A stretch of DNA of 64,000 bases from an uncultured Lachnospiraceae bacterium (lineage in GTDB: Bacteria > Bacillota > Clostridia > Lachnospirales > Lachnospiraceae): assembly GCA_902781215.1 (NCBI GenBank), contig CACZIO010000004.1, positions 62,001-126,000 on the forward strand, given 5' to 3'. The position numbers and the translations under genes are program-made. This document shows positions 1-8,663 of the stretch, piece by piece. The notes under the pieces were generated by a model. It made no database searches and was not told where the DNA came from. It was given only the letters and a program-made list of their open reading frames with translations. The number at the start of each line of letters is the position of its first letter. The stretch's first letter is position 1.

Positions 1-1401
1 ACCGATCAGGTCATACTGGTCGGATCCCGTGATCCTGACGTTGATAAACTCGCCGGACATCAGCTCCCGCCCCGTCTCAACGAACAGGATACCGTCGACG
101 CCGGGAGCGTCCATGTAGGTACGGGCTGTATAGACATCCTCGCCGACGATCCTGCCCTCGATGATGGCCTCTACGACCCTGCCCTTCATGCGGCGGGCCT
201 TGCGGAAGGCGATCTCCTGCTGCAGGAGCATCAGGTCCTTTCTGCGCTTTTTCTTGACGGGGGCCGGGATCTGGACGGGCATCTTCGCCGCCGGCGTTCC
301 CTCCTCTCTGGAATAGGCGAACACGCCCAGCCGGTCGAATTTCATCCGGCGAACGAAGGAACGCAGGGTCTTGTGGTCCTTCTCCAGCTCACCGGGAAAG
401 CCCGAGATCAGGGTCGTCCGGATACAGATATCCGGAATCTCCTGCCTCAGGAGGCCGACGATGTTTTCCAGGTCCCTGCGGTTGGTGCGGCGCCCCATCC
501 TGCGCAGGACATCGTCCGACGCGTGCTGGATGGGCATATCGATATAGTGGAGGACCTTGGGCTCATCCCTCATGGTCCTGATCAGTTCGGGCGTGATCTC
601 CTCCGGATAGCAGTAGAGCAGGCGGATCCAGTGGATGCCGTCGATCCTGGCCAGCGCACGGAGCAGGTCGGGAAGTTTCTTCTCACCGTAGAGGTCTGTG
701 CCGTAGAGGGTGGTCTCCTGGGCGACCAGGATGAGCTCCCGCACCCCCTGGGCCGCCAGGTCCTCCGCCGTCTTGAGGATCTGTTCCATGGGAAGGCTGC
801 GGTAAGGTCCGCGGATCGACGGGATCACGCAGTAGGTGCAGTATTTGCTGCAGCCCTCCGCGATGCGCAGGTAGCCGCTGCCGCTGGCGGTCGTCAGGAC
901 ACGGTTCACATGGGCGCGCGGCATCCTCTTCAGGTCGTTGAGGCGCACCAGGGCGGCGTCCTGCTCCGGGATTTCCGCCGGCTCTGCCTGACCGCCTTCT
1001 CCGGAAGAAAGGGCCTCCCTTTCCGCCCGGCTGTCATCCTGTCCTTTTCTGCGCAGGACTTCCTCCAGTGTCTCCAGCAGGGTCTCCTGCGCCGTGGTCC
1101 CGATGATGGCATCCACCTCCGGGATCTCCTTCCGGATCTCTTCGCTGTAGCGCTGGGCCAGACATCCGGTCACCACCAGGGCTTTCAGCTGTCCGCCCGT
1201 TCTCCGCGGCGCCAGCTCCAGGATGCTGTCGATGCTCTCTTTTTTCGCATCATTGATGAAGCAGCAGGTATTGACGATCGCCGCCTCTGCTGCCTCTTCA
1301 TCATCCGTGATCTCATAGCCCGCCTGCGTCAGGTCTCCCAGCATCTCCTCCGAATCCACCAGGTTTTTATCGCATCCCAGTGAGACAAACAGGATCTTCA
1401 T
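1..1401 (-). CDS. rimO: Ribosomal protein S12 methylthiotransferase RimO (3' part outside window)
   Basis: Radical-SAM enzyme that adds a methylthio group to an aspartate of ribosomal protein S12. Reading the minus strand from the ATG at 1401, the protein starts MKILFVSLGCDKNLVDSE, typical of the N-terminal MTTase domain. An internal CSKYCTYCVIP motif supplies the three cysteines of the radical-SAM 4Fe-4S cluster. The RimO-type GCDKN start and the context favour RimO over MiaB. The TRAM-like C-terminal part runs past base 1, so the gene is cut by the window edge. Its ATG overlaps the rpoZ stop by four bases (ATGA), which implies translational coupling at the end of the yicC-remA-gmk-rpoZ cluster. 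Confidence 0.93.
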   Translation of the reverse strand, partial: MKILFVSLGCDKNLVDSEEMLGDLTQAGYEITDDEEAAEAAIVNTCCFINDAKKESIDSILELAPRRTGGQLKALVVTGCLAQRYSEEIRKEIPEVDAIIGTTAQETLLETLEEVLRRKGQDDSRAEREALSSGEGGQAEPAEIPEQDAALVRLNDLKRMPRAHVNRVLTTASGSGYLRIAEGCSKYCTYCVIPSIRGPYRSLPMEQILKTAEDLAAQGVRELILVAQETTLYGTDLYGEKKLPDLLRALARIDGIHWIRLLYCYPEEITPELIRTMRDEPKVLHYIDMPIQHASDDVLRRMGRRTNRRDLENIVGLLRQEIPDICIRTTLISGFPGELEKDHKTLRSFVRRMKFDRLGVFAYSREEGTPAAKMPVQIPAPVKKKRRKDLMLLQQEIAFRKARRMKGRVVEAIIEGRIVGEDVYTARTYMDAPGVDGILFVETGRELMSGEFINVRITGSDQYDLIG

Positions 1402-1919
1402 TCTGTCACTTCCTCTTCAGCAGCTTCTTCTGCAGGACCCTCTTCCGCGGAAATCTCATCTGCCGGCGCGCCGGAAGCCGCATCCGCAGCCACATCCTCA
1501 ACAGCCTCTGCGGCTGCTGCAGCTGTATCCTCAGTGCCGGCCTCTGCCGCCACGGTCTCCTCCGCTGCAGCTTCTGTTTCCATGCTCTCCGCGCTGGCAC
1601 TTTCAAGGACCGCTTCATCGGAACCGGTCTCTTCCCCATCTGCCTCCGCGGGCGCGTCAGTCAGGATCTCATATTCCTCTTCGACCTCGTCCTCTGCCAG
1701 GATCCGGATCTCCGCCTGGTTGAGCTCGTCGACGGCAATGGACAGGGGCTTCTCACCTCTGGAGACCTTGACCAGCGGCTCGTCGCCGTCCACGATCTGA
1801 CGCGCGCGCTTGGCGGTCGCCATGACGATGGAATAACGGCTGTTGATGACAGGGGTCTCTCCCTCTTCGACATTCTTGTTGACAACTTCCATAAGATCCA
1901 CGTAGGACGGATGAATCAT
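1398..1919 (-). CDS. rpoZ: RNA polymerase omega subunit with long acidic tail
   Basis: Small RNA polymerase subunit that helps assemble beta-prime. The first ~75 residues contain the omega core (MIHPSYVDLM, then INSRYSIVMATAKRARQI). The protein is 173 residues, against roughly 60-110 in most bacteria. The excess is a tail of about 80 residues made almost only of Ala, Glu and other acidic or small residues. A GAGGAAAGG ribosome site precedes the ATG, and a likely promoter lies at 1967-1995. The tail is probably disordered; its function is unknown. The core assignment is firm, helped by its position between gmk and rimO. Confidence 0.93.
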   Translation of the reverse strand: MIHPSYVDLMEVVNKNVEEGETPVINSRYSIVMATAKRARQIVDGDEPLVKVSRGEKPLSIAVDELNQAEIRILAEDEVEEEYEILTDAPAEADGEETGSDEAVLESASAESMETEAAAEETVAAEAGTEDTAAAAAEAVEDVAADAASGAPADEISAEEGPAEEAAEEEVTE

Positions 1920-1966
1920 AAAAATAAACCTTTCCTTTCCTCAGTAAATATATATCTATTAAAATG

Positions 1967-1995
1967 TATATCTGTTAAAAATGTATATCTGTCAA
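1967..1995 (-). promoter_or_regulatory. Probable sigma-A promoter of rpoZ, embedded in short tandem repeats
   Basis: On the minus strand a perfect TTGACA (1990-1995) is followed after 17 bases by GATATA (1967-1972), about 50 bases before the rpoZ ATG. The promoter lies inside three imperfect tandem copies of a 16-17 base unit containing TATATCTGTTAAAA (about 1950-1993), so alternative -10 boxes exist. Spacing and the -35 box are good; the -10 box is weak. Confidence 0.5.
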
Positions 1996-2077
1996 TACAC
2001 AAATGGTATTCAGGACCATTTATATATGCTTTTTGTCATCCCCAAAACTCCTCGGGCGGCACACATATCCTGCATAC

Positions 2078-2806
2078 TCAGGCCCGGAGGGCGATGACCT
2101 CCGCGAGGCCGACCCCGAACTTTCCGGCAAAGGATTTTTTCTGTATGTACTCCGTGTACACACGACCGGAACCCGCCTGATTCTCTAACCTGTCCTGCCC
2201 CGCTTGCACAGCCGCTTCCGCCTCCGGACATTCACCGCTGCTGTCCCGGACTGCCTGTGCCCCCCGGATGATCCGGTTCAGGGCATCGGCACACGCGTCG
2301 ACATCGTCGTTGATCACCAGATAATCATAATCCGGAACCGCTTTCACTTCTGTGGCCGCCTGGACCAGACGTTTCGTGACCGTCTCCGCGGTCTCCGTCG
2401 CCCGGCCGAAAAGACGCCTTGCAAGCTCCTCCGCATCCGGCGGCGCGATAAAGATCAGGACCGCCTCCGGGAAGATCTCCCGGATCTGCATAGCCCCCTG
2501 GACCTCGATCTCCAGGAGCACGTCCCGGCCGGCCGCCATGTTGTCCACCACAAAAGCCTTGGGTGTGCCGTAGTAGTGGTCCACAAAGCCGGCGTGTTCC
2601 AGGAAGCCGTCCTTTTTCAACAGGTCCTCAAAGGCCTCGTTGCTGACGAAATGGTACTCCACGCCGTCCGTCTCTCCGTCCCTGGGCTTCCGGGTCGTCA
2701 TCGATACGGACAGGACATATCCGTCGTATGACTGCATCAGTTTTTTGATCACGGTTCCCTTGCCGGCTCCGCTGAAGCCGGACAGTACGACCAGTTTTCC
2801 TTCCAT
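2078..2806 (-). CDS. gmk: Guanylate kinase with C-terminal extension
   Basis: Phosphorylates GMP to GDP with ATP in purine nucleotide synthesis. The P-loop GFSGAGKGT is at residues 9-17; the GMP-binding region VSMTTRKPRDGE and VEYHFVS follow. YGTPK and LEIEVQGA are further guanylate kinase signatures. Most family members are ~190-210 residues. This one is 242, with about 55 extra residues after the normal end (NRIIRG), so the extension may be a late stop rather than a domain. Ribosome site AGAAGGCAGG precedes the ATG. It sits between remA and rpoZ, the usual clostridial order. Confidence 0.95.
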   Translation of the reverse strand: MEGKLVVLSGFSGAGKGTVIKKLMQSYDGYVLSVSMTTRKPRDGETDGVEYHFVSNEAFEDLLKKDGFLEHAGFVDHYYGTPKAFVVDNMAAGRDVLLEIEVQGAMQIREIFPEAVLIFIAPPDAEELARRLFGRATETAETVTKRLVQAATEVKAVPDYDYLVINDDVDACADALNRIIRGAQAVRDSSGECPEAEAAVQAGQDRLENQAGSGRVYTEYIQKKSFAGKFGVGLAEVIALRA

Positions 2807-2948
2807 ATATACCTGCCTTCTCTGATATGCCAGTACCGGATGGAAGATGAAGCTTATCCCGCCGGAATTGCCGCCTCTTGTTCATTTATGACTTTAAGAT
2901 CATTGAAAAATGTCTCCAAAACATGGTCCAATGATTGCAAATAACAGA

Positions 2949-3215
2949 TCAGTCTTCCTGGCTGTTGTCATCCTCCGACAGCGCGCGGCCGCGGATGGTC
3001 TCCGGCAGCAGGGCGGACAGGACGATCCGGTCGTTTTCCATCACGATCACGGATTTGGTCTTGCGGCCCTGGGTCGCGTCGATCGTCCTCCCGTCATTTC
3101 TGGCCTGGGCGACCAGCCTGCGCATGGGCGCGGAATCGGGACTCACGATCGCGATGATCTTGCCGGCATTTACGATATTGCCGAATCCCACATGGATCAG
3201 CCTGTTTCCAGTCAT
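2949..3215 (-). CDS. remA: RemA/DUF370 family DNA-binding regulator
   Basis: An 88-residue protein beginning MTGNRLIHVGFGNIVNAGKI, the signature of the RemA (DUF370) family. The central IVSPDSAPMRRLVAQARNDG block, with its conserved arginine, is also typical. In Bacillus, RemA activates extracellular matrix genes and binds DNA; in clostridia the gene commonly lies between yicC and gmk, as here. The acidic tail SEDDNSQED is unremarkable. The role in this organism is inferred from the family only. Confidence 0.92.
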   Translation of the reverse strand: MTGNRLIHVGFGNIVNAGKIIAIVSPDSAPMRRLVAQARNDGRTIDATQGRKTKSVIVMENDRIVLSALLPETIRGRALSEDDNSQED

Positions 3216-3288
3216 GAATTCACCTGTCGGTTTTCTGCACGGGAATCACCGGTCTTTTTTTCCTGCATTCCCCTGCCGTTTTCTGCCG

Positions 3289-4167
3289 TCACTCGATGTT
3301 CTGCACCTGCTCGCGGATTTTCTCCACGGAGGTCTTGAGCTCGATCGCGTGGTCGGAGACCTCGCGGTCATCGGACTTGGACAGAATCGTATTGGACTCG
3401 CGGTTCATCTCCTGCGCGATGAAATCGAGCTTGCGGCCGATGCTGCCGCCCCGGCTCAGCTCCTCGCGCGTCGCCTCGATGTGGCTGCGAAGCCGCACCA
3501 GTTCCTCATCCACACAGACCTTGTCGGCGTAGATCGTCACCTCCTGGGCGATCCTGGAATCGTCGATGTTCGATGCCTCCAAAAGCTCCGCGACCTTGTC
3601 CTGCAGAGAAGTCCTGTAGGTCTCGATCAGGCCCGGGGCACGCTCCGAGATAAACTCCACATGGCCCAGCATCTCATCCAGCTTGCCGTTCAGGTCCTCC
3701 CGCAGGAACTCTCCCTCGCGCCGTCTGGCCTGGTCGAACATGTCCACGGCCTCGAGCAGGGCCTTCTGCAGGTTGTCCCAGATTCCCTCGGGGTCCGCAG
3801 GCTCCTCCTCCATGGTCAGGACGTCCGGGAACCTCGCCAGCGAGGAGACCCGGATATCATTCTCAATCCCGAACTCCTCCGCCATCTCCTGGAAATGCTT
3901 CCAGTACTCCTGCGCGATGCGCGCGTTGTATTTGACGGACATATTGGCCTCGGTCAGGTCTTCATAGGAAATAAAAACGTCGACCTTGCCCCGCTGCATG
4001 TGCTTTTTCAACTCCTTGCGGATCTGTGCCTCCAGCTGGTTCAGCTGGCGGGGCATCTTGATCCCGATATCCAGATACCGGTTGTTGACCGACTTGATCT
4101 CCACCAGGATCCGGCAGGAATCACTCAGCAGCTCACTTCGCCCGTAACCTGTCATGCTTCTGATCAT
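3289..4167 (-). CDS. yicC: YicC family endoribonuclease
   Basis: Starts MIRSMTGYGRSE, the hallmark N-terminus of the YicC family, whose characterised members are endoribonucleases or RNA-decay adaptors. I place the start at 4167 because GGAGGGGGTGATTACG directly precedes that ATG; an in-frame ATG 18 codons upstream has no ribosome site. The family C-terminal block with FIAQEMNRESNTILSKS is present. Length is 292 residues, normal for the family. It is the first gene of the yicC-remA-gmk-rpoZ-rimO cluster, with a strong promoter about 145 bases upstream. Confidence 0.94.
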   Translation of the reverse strand: MIRSMTGYGRSELLSDSCRILVEIKSVNNRYLDIGIKMPRQLNQLEAQIRKELKKHMQRGKVDVFISYEDLTEANMSVKYNARIAQEYWKHFQEMAEEFGIENDIRVSSLARFPDVLTMEEEPADPEGIWDNLQKALLEAVDMFDQARRREGEFLREDLNGKLDEMLGHVEFISERAPGLIETYRTSLQDKVAELLEASNIDDSRIAQEVTIYADKVCVDEELVRLRSHIEATREELSRGGSIGRKLDFIAQEMNRESNTILSKSDDREVSDHAIELKTSVEKIREQVQNIE

Positions 4168-4594
4168 CGTAATCACCCCCTCCGGAAGTGCCTGTGTGCA
4201 ATAACTGCAGGCGCGCAACATCCCCTTTACGCCCGTATGACTGCACAGATTTCCGCCCTCGGACCGCCAAAAATAAAGCTTTTTCCCGCAGACGCTATAA
4301 AATCAGTATCCATTATAACATTATCCTTTCAACCGTCAAGGAAGAAGTGCTACAATGGAATGTACCGCCCGGATCCGTCCCCGTTTGATTTTCCCATGAT
4401 GGTAAAATCCGTATTTCCTTCTTTTACAGAAATACGGCGGGAATCCGGATGGAGGCAGTGCTGCGAAAGCACATGCACACAAAGCGGTAAAGCTTTTTTA
4501 GGGCTTTCCCTGCAAGGGGCAGCACAAACCAACGCGGCAGCGTGATATACATCGGTTCCCTTTACGAACCTTTATTTCATTCAGGAGAAATATT
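4168..4594. other. Divergent intergenic region between yicC and rqcH
   Basis: No gene seen. It contains the yicC promoter (minus strand) and, nearer rqcH, several inverted repeats: a perfect 9-bp stem at 4409-4417/4429-4437 and a 5-bp stem at 4458-4462/4468-4472. Next comes AAAGC-GGTAA-AGCTTTTTTA near 4480-4500, which resembles a weak terminator. I did not match these to any riboswitch class I know. They could form an RNA leader for rqcH, or be unrelated. Confidence 0.4.
4312..4339 (-). promoter_or_regulatory. Sigma-A promoter for the yicC-remA-gmk cluster
   Basis: On the minus strand TTGACG (4334-4339) and a perfect TATAAT (4312-4317) are separated by 16 bases. They lie 145 bases upstream of the yicC ATG. 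This is the best promoter match seen in the left part of the window. Confidence 0.7.
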
Positions 4595-6415
4595 ATGGCA
4601 TTTGATGGCATGACCGTCGCCGGCATCCGCGCCGAGCTGGGCCAGGCGCTGACCGGCGGCCGGATCTACAAGATCGCACAGACCGACAAAAATGAACTCG
4701 TACTCACGATCCGCCCCGCGGCGGAGCGGGGCGGGGGGCAGGTGCGCCTGTACCTGTCGGCAGACCCGTCCCTGCCCCTGGCCTATCTGACCCGGCAGAG
4801 CCGGCAGGCCCCCCTCCAGGCGCCGGCCTTCTGCATGCTGCTGCGCAAGCACCTGCAGAACGGGCGGATCGTCTCCATCACCCAGCCGGGCCTGGAGCGG
4901 ATCCTCCGCCTGCAGGTCGAGCACCGCAACGAGATGGGCGACCTCTGCACCCACACCCTGGTCATTGAGATCATGGGCAAGCACAGCAACCTCATCTTCC
5001 TGGATGACCGGGAGACCATCGTCGACAGCATCCGCCACGTCTCCTCCCTGGTCAGCTCGGTGCGCGAGGTCCTGCCCGGCCGCCCCTACTTTATTCCGGA
5101 TACCCAGTCCAAGCGCGACCCTCTGAAAGAGACGCGGGAGGGCTTCCTTGGCGCGCTTGCGGACGGCCACACCGAGGTCTCCCGCCTCCTCGTCCGCACC
5201 TACACCGGCATCTCGCCGGTCATCGGCCAGGAGATCGCCCTGCGCGCTGCCCTCTCTCAGGACCGGTCCGCCGCCCTTCTGTCCGACGCGGACAAGGAGT
5301 CGCTCTGGGACCAGTTCCGTCAGATGATGCAGCATGTTTCGGACGGTGTTTTTTCACCTGTCATGTACTGCCGCGCCTCCGAGGGGCAGTCGGCCGGCGC
5401 CCCCGTCGAATTCTCCATGGTCCCCCTGGAGCAGTATGCGGACTGTCAGGAGATCCCCTATGACTCCCCCTCCGCCCTGCTCGAGGATTTCTACGCCAAA
5501 AAGAACCTCTACACCCGGATCCGCCAGCGGTCCGCCGACCTGCGCCACATCGTCCAGACCATCCTGGAGCGCGATGTCCACAAATACGACCTCCAGTGCC
5601 GCCAGATCAAAGACACGGAAAAGCGGGACAAGTTCAAGGTCTACGGGGAACTCCTCAACGCCTATGGTTATTCCGTCCCGCAAGGGGCTAAGAGCTGTGA
5701 GGTCGACAATTACTACACGGGCCAGAAGCTGACCATTCCCCTGGATCCGACCCTCACCCCCCAGCAGAACGCCCAGAAATACTTTGACCGCTACGCCCGC
5801 ATGAAGCGGACCAACGAGGCCCTCACCCGCCTGACTGCCGAGGTTCGGGCCGAGATCGACCATCTTCGCAGCATCCAGAACGCCCTCGCCTTCTCCACGA
5901 CCGACGGCGACCTCTCTCAGATCCGCCGGGAGATGGAGGAGAGCGGCTTCCTGCGCCGCCGCTACACCGGCCAGATCAAGGGCCAGGGCAGAAACGGCGC
6001 GAAAAAAGGGCGCGCCCGGGCCCCTCAGAGCCGCCCCCTCCACTACCGCAGCAGCGACGGCTTCGATATCTATGTCGGCAAGAACAACACCCAGAACGAC
6101 GAGATCACCTTCCACCTGGCGGAGCCTCGCGACATCTGGTTCCACGCCAACGACATGCCCGGCTCCCACGTCCTGCTCCGGACCGGCGGCCGCTCTTTCG
6201 ACGAGATCCCGGACCGCGCCTTCGAGGAGGCAGCCGCCCTGGCCGCCTACTATTCCAGCGGCCGCGAGCAGGGCAAGGTCGAGATCGACTACCTGGAGCG
6301 CCGCAATGTCAAAAAGCCCTCCGGCGCCGCACCGGGCTTCGTCGTCTACTACACCAACTACTCCATCCTGGCAAAGACCGACATCAGCATGCTGGAGGAG
6401 GTGGCGGAAAACTGA
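4595..6415 (+). CDS. rqcH: RqcH/NFACT family ribosome-quality-control protein (FbpA-like)
   Basis: Binds obstructed 50S subunits and directs C-terminal alanine tailing of stalled nascent chains; older annotations call it fibronectin-binding protein A. The 606-residue protein starts MAFDGMTVAGIRAEL, the NFACT-N start. A central coiled coil follows, and the C-terminal NFACT-R domain contains DGFDIYVGKNN and DIWFHANDMPGSHV. Ribosome site AGGAGA lies nine bases before the ATG. It is the only clear plus-strand gene in the window and converges on the flippase gene, with a shared terminator at 6485-6516. Codon use is extremely rich in C or G at third positions. Confidence 0.93.
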   Translation: MAFDGMTVAGIRAELGQALTGGRIYKIAQTDKNELVLTIRPAAERGGGQVRLYLSADPSLPLAYLTRQSRQAPLQAPAFCMLLRKHLQNGRIVSITQPGLERILRLQVEHRNEMGDLCTHTLVIEIMGKHSNLIFLDDRETIVDSIRHVSSLVSSVREVLPGRPYFIPDTQSKRDPLKETREGFLGALADGHTEVSRLLVRTYTGISPVIGQEIALRAALSQDRSAALLSDADKESLWDQFRQMMQHVSDGVFSPVMYCRASEGQSAGAPVEFSMVPLEQYADCQEIPYDSPSALLEDFYAKKNLYTRIRQRSADLRHIVQTILERDVHKYDLQCRQIKDTEKRDKFKVYGELLNAYGYSVPQGAKSCEVDNYYTGQKLTIPLDPTLTPQQNAQKYFDRYARMKRTNEALTRLTAEVRAEIDHLRSIQNALAFSTTDGDLSQIRREMEESGFLRRRYTGQIKGQGRNGAKKGRARAPQSRPLHYRSSDGFDIYVGKNNTQNDEITFHLAEPRDIWFHANDMPGSHVLLRTGGRSFDEIPDRAFEEAAALAAYYSSGREQGKVEIDYLERRNVKKPSGAAPGFVVYYTNYSILAKTDISMLEEVAEN

Positions 6416-6484
6416 CCGTTTCCCCTGCTGCATGTCGGATCGACTTCCCGCATCCGGTTTTGCGCTGAAGATCCGCAAACATCA

Positions 6485-6516
6485 AAACCCCCGCTGAAGA
6501 CAAAGCGGGGGTTTTT
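6485..6516. terminator. Bidirectional intrinsic terminator between rqcH and the flippase gene
   Basis: AAAACCCCCGCT, a nine-base loop, then AGCGGGGGTTTTT. The stem is perfect and G/C-rich, with a T-run at the 3' end on both strands. It suits the convergent gene pair. Confidence 0.85.
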
Positions 6517-6615
6517 CAGGATTTCGGATCGTGAAAATCAGGCCAGCCGGCGCGGTTTTTCAGTTTTTCAGGATTTCGGATCGTGAAAATCAGGCCAGCC
6601 AGCGCAGTTTTTTCA
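6512..6615. repeat. 52-bp tandem duplication over the 3' end of the flippase gene
   Basis: Two adjacent near-identical copies start at 6512 and 6564, each reading TTTTTCAGGATTTCGGATCG and continuing through GGCCAGCC. The second copy contains the real last codons and stop of the flippase gene (stop at 6590-6592). The first lies just downstream and has a few substitutions. It looks like a slippage duplication of the gene end. Confidence 0.85.
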
Positions 6616-8269
6616 GCAGACGTACCAGGGTCATTCCCTTTGGAAGACCCAGGATGTCCTCCTCCGTAAATCCGCCGAACCGGATCAGGATAAAGAAGTA
6701 GACAGGAATTGCGGCCAGGATGGCCGGAACCACCGCCATGAAGTTGGCGAAATACTCGCCCCGGATCCGCGACGCGAGGGCGAACACGCCCCGGTAGACT
6801 CCCCAGGTCACCGCGCCCATGACGGCCGCGCTCAGGATGGGCATGCCATAGACCTGCCAGGCCCGGATCCGCAGGTCCAGATAGTGCCGCAGGAAGAGCT
6901 CATTGAGGGCAAAGATGATGGCGGCGTACAGGACACTGACCAGGACCATGGCGTAGATCCCCCAGTCGGTAAACCGCAGGAAGAGGACCAGGGCAAGTGT
7001 CTGGATGACCAGCGAGACGCCCGCGCTCACAATGGGCATGCTCATGCGCCCGATTGCCTGCAGGACCGCATTGGTGATCGTCCCGACCGAGAGGAAAATG
7101 ACCGTCACCGCCTGCAGCATAAGGAGGGTCGAGGCCAGCTCCAGCGTATCCCACTGGGGGAACATGAGCATGGTGACCGGCCGTGCCAGCACCATCAGGC
7201 CGACCGCACAGGGAACGGCAATGATCAGGGCCATCCGCGACGCGTTGACCGCCCGCCGCCGCGTCTCCGCAATATCTCCGGACGCATAGGCTGTCGCGAT
7301 ATTGGGGATGATCGCCGCGGAAACTGCCGTCGCCACCGAGATCGGAATATTGGTGATGACGACCGCCTTGTTGGAAAACAGGCCGAAGACCGTCGTGACC
7401 GCCGCCTCCGGCAGGTGCCTGCCGTCGATCAGCATGTTCAGATAGATCATCTGGTCCAGGGTCGTCGTCAGGTTCAGGATGAAGCTGCTGACAATGAAGG
7501 GCGTGATCACCAGGATCGTGCTCTTCATGATGGCACCGTAAGGCTCGACGTCTCCCCTGTCGCTGCGCATCCGCCGCATGAAAAAGCCCCTGTGCCGCAG
7601 GTAGGCGATCGTCATGAAGACCAGAGCCGTCGCGACACCGCTCCCGGTGCCAAGCGCGCTTCCCATGGCTCCGCGGACCGCCCGCTGGGTCGGGCCCGCG
7701 TGGACCGCCGCCGTCCGGATCAGGAAAGCCGCCGCGCCGATACTGACGCCCGCGTTGGCGATCTGCTCCAGGATCTGGGACACCGACGTCTGGACCATGG
7801 ACTGGTTGGCCTGGAAATACCCACGGACCGCCCCCAGAATACCGAACAGGAAAATGGTCGGCGCGAAGACCCGCAGGACCGGCACCGCGTTCTGCTTGAC
7901 CAGGACGCCCGCCCCGAAATACAGCAAGAGGCTCCCCGCCGTCCCTACGATCAGCGAATAGGCCAGGGCACAGTGAAAGGCCCGCTGCGCGTTCCGGTAC
8001 TCCCCGACCGCGATCTTGGTCGACATCTGCCGGGAAATGGCCGCCGGCAGAGAATTGGCCGACAGGATCAGGATGATCATATAAATGTTGTAGGCGGCCC
8101 CGTAATATCCGTTGCCCTCATCGCCGATGATGGCTGTCAGCGGCGCCCGGTAGAGCAGGCCGATGATCCTGACAACGATCGTCGCCACCGCCAGCACCCC
8201 CGCCTGGGCCGCAATACTGCTCCCGCCGGGTCCCTTCCGTTCTTCTGTATCCATCTTTTCCATATCCAT
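6590..8269 (-). CDS. MOP superfamily lipid/oligosaccharide flippase (SpoVB/MurJ-like)
   Basis: A 559-residue polytopic membrane protein with about 14 hydrophobic segments. It begins with a short polar stretch, then AGVLAVATIVVRIIGLLYR. The pattern of Gly/Pro-containing helices and the motif LPAAISRQMSTKIAVGEY match the SpoVB/MurJ branch of the MOP superfamily (polysaccharide biosynthesis family). Such proteins flip lipid II or other undecaprenyl-linked sugars. The exact substrate cannot be decided from sequence. The gene end lies inside a 52-bp duplication. Confidence 0.85.
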   Translation of the reverse strand: MDMEKMDTEERKGPGGSSIAAQAGVLAVATIVVRIIGLLYRAPLTAIIGDEGNGYYGAAYNIYMIILILSANSLPAAISRQMSTKIAVGEYRNAQRAFHCALAYSLIVGTAGSLLLYFGAGVLVKQNAVPVLRVFAPTIFLFGILGAVRGYFQANQSMVQTSVSQILEQIANAGVSIGAAAFLIRTAAVHAGPTQRAVRGAMGSALGTGSGVATALVFMTIAYLRHRGFFMRRMRSDRGDVEPYGAIMKSTILVITPFIVSSFILNLTTTLDQMIYLNMLIDGRHLPEAAVTTVFGLFSNKAVVITNIPISVATAVSAAIIPNIATAYASGDIAETRRRAVNASRMALIIAVPCAVGLMVLARPVTMLMFPQWDTLELASTLLMLQAVTVIFLSVGTITNAVLQAIGRMSMPIVSAGVSLVIQTLALVLFLRFTDWGIYAMVLVSVLYAAIIFALNELFLRHYLDLRIRAWQVYGMPILSAAVMGAVTWGVYRGVFALASRIRGEYFANFMAVVPAILAAIPVYFFILIRFGGFTEEDILGLPKGMTLVRLLKKLRWLA

Positions 8270-8329
8270 ACAGCTCTGTGCTGTCCTTTCGTTTTATTTT
8301 TTCAGAAATCGACGGTCCGAGGAGCCACA

Positions 8330-8375
8330 GGGACGGTTCTCCGGTCCCTGGAAAAAGAACCAAGAGAACCGTCCC
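8330..8375. repeat. REP-like palindromic element
   Basis: GGGACGGTTCTC (8330-8341) and GAGAACCGTCCC (8364-8375) form a perfect 12-bp stem around a 22-base loop that itself contains GGTCCC. There is no T-run, so it is not a normal terminator. GGGACGGTTCT-type palindromes are familiar intergenic repeats in many Gram-positive and other genomes, where they are linked to REP-associated transposases; that family link is from memory. It lies between the flippase gene and its candidate promoter. Confidence 0.55.
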
Positions 8376-8411
8376 CATGTTCCCCCATGGTTCCTATGGT
8401 ACTCGTCACAG

Positions 8412-8441
8412 ATTCTACCACTATAACAAGGCGCACGGCAA
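8412..8441 (-). promoter_or_regulatory. Possible promoter of the flippase gene
   Basis: On the minus strand TTGCCG (8436-8441) and TAGAAT (8412-8417) are 18 bases apart, about 145 bases upstream of the flippase ATG. Both boxes are imperfect. The REP-like palindrome lies in the leader that this promoter would transcribe. Confidence 0.35.
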
Positions 8442-8450
8442 AAATCCACC

Positions 8451-8490
8451 TAAAAAGCGGCAGTACCGGTAAAAATGCCGGTGCTGCCGC
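8451..8490 (-). terminator. Intrinsic terminator of glgA
   Basis: On the minus strand GCGGCAGCACCGG, an eight-base loop, CCGGTACTGCCGC, then TTTTTA. This is a 13-bp stem with one G-T wobble. It lies about 170 bases after the glgA stop; the 394-base gap 8270-8663 holds no gene. Confidence 0.8.
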
Positions 8491-8663
8491 TCACTTTATT
8501 CTCTGTGTATCAATTTACCCGTTACTGCCGAATCGAAGGATTACGATTTTCCATCTCTTTTCGACATCCGGTCATGTTGAATCCTTTTCGCTCCCACAGA
8601 ATCTTCCGTGTTTCTAACGATAAGGCTTTCACTTCCGGCTTCTAAGGATTCCGGAGTTCAGCT

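Noticed and set aside
2078..2260. A frameshift in gmk explaining the long C-terminus
   Set aside because: The frame is open with similar codon use to the stop, and no competing frame restores a usual Gmk end.
4400..4594. Stem-loops upstream of rqcH as a known riboswitch
   Set aside because: I compared them by eye with c-di-GMP, cobalamin and SRP RNA features and found no matching core, so I only describe the hairpins.
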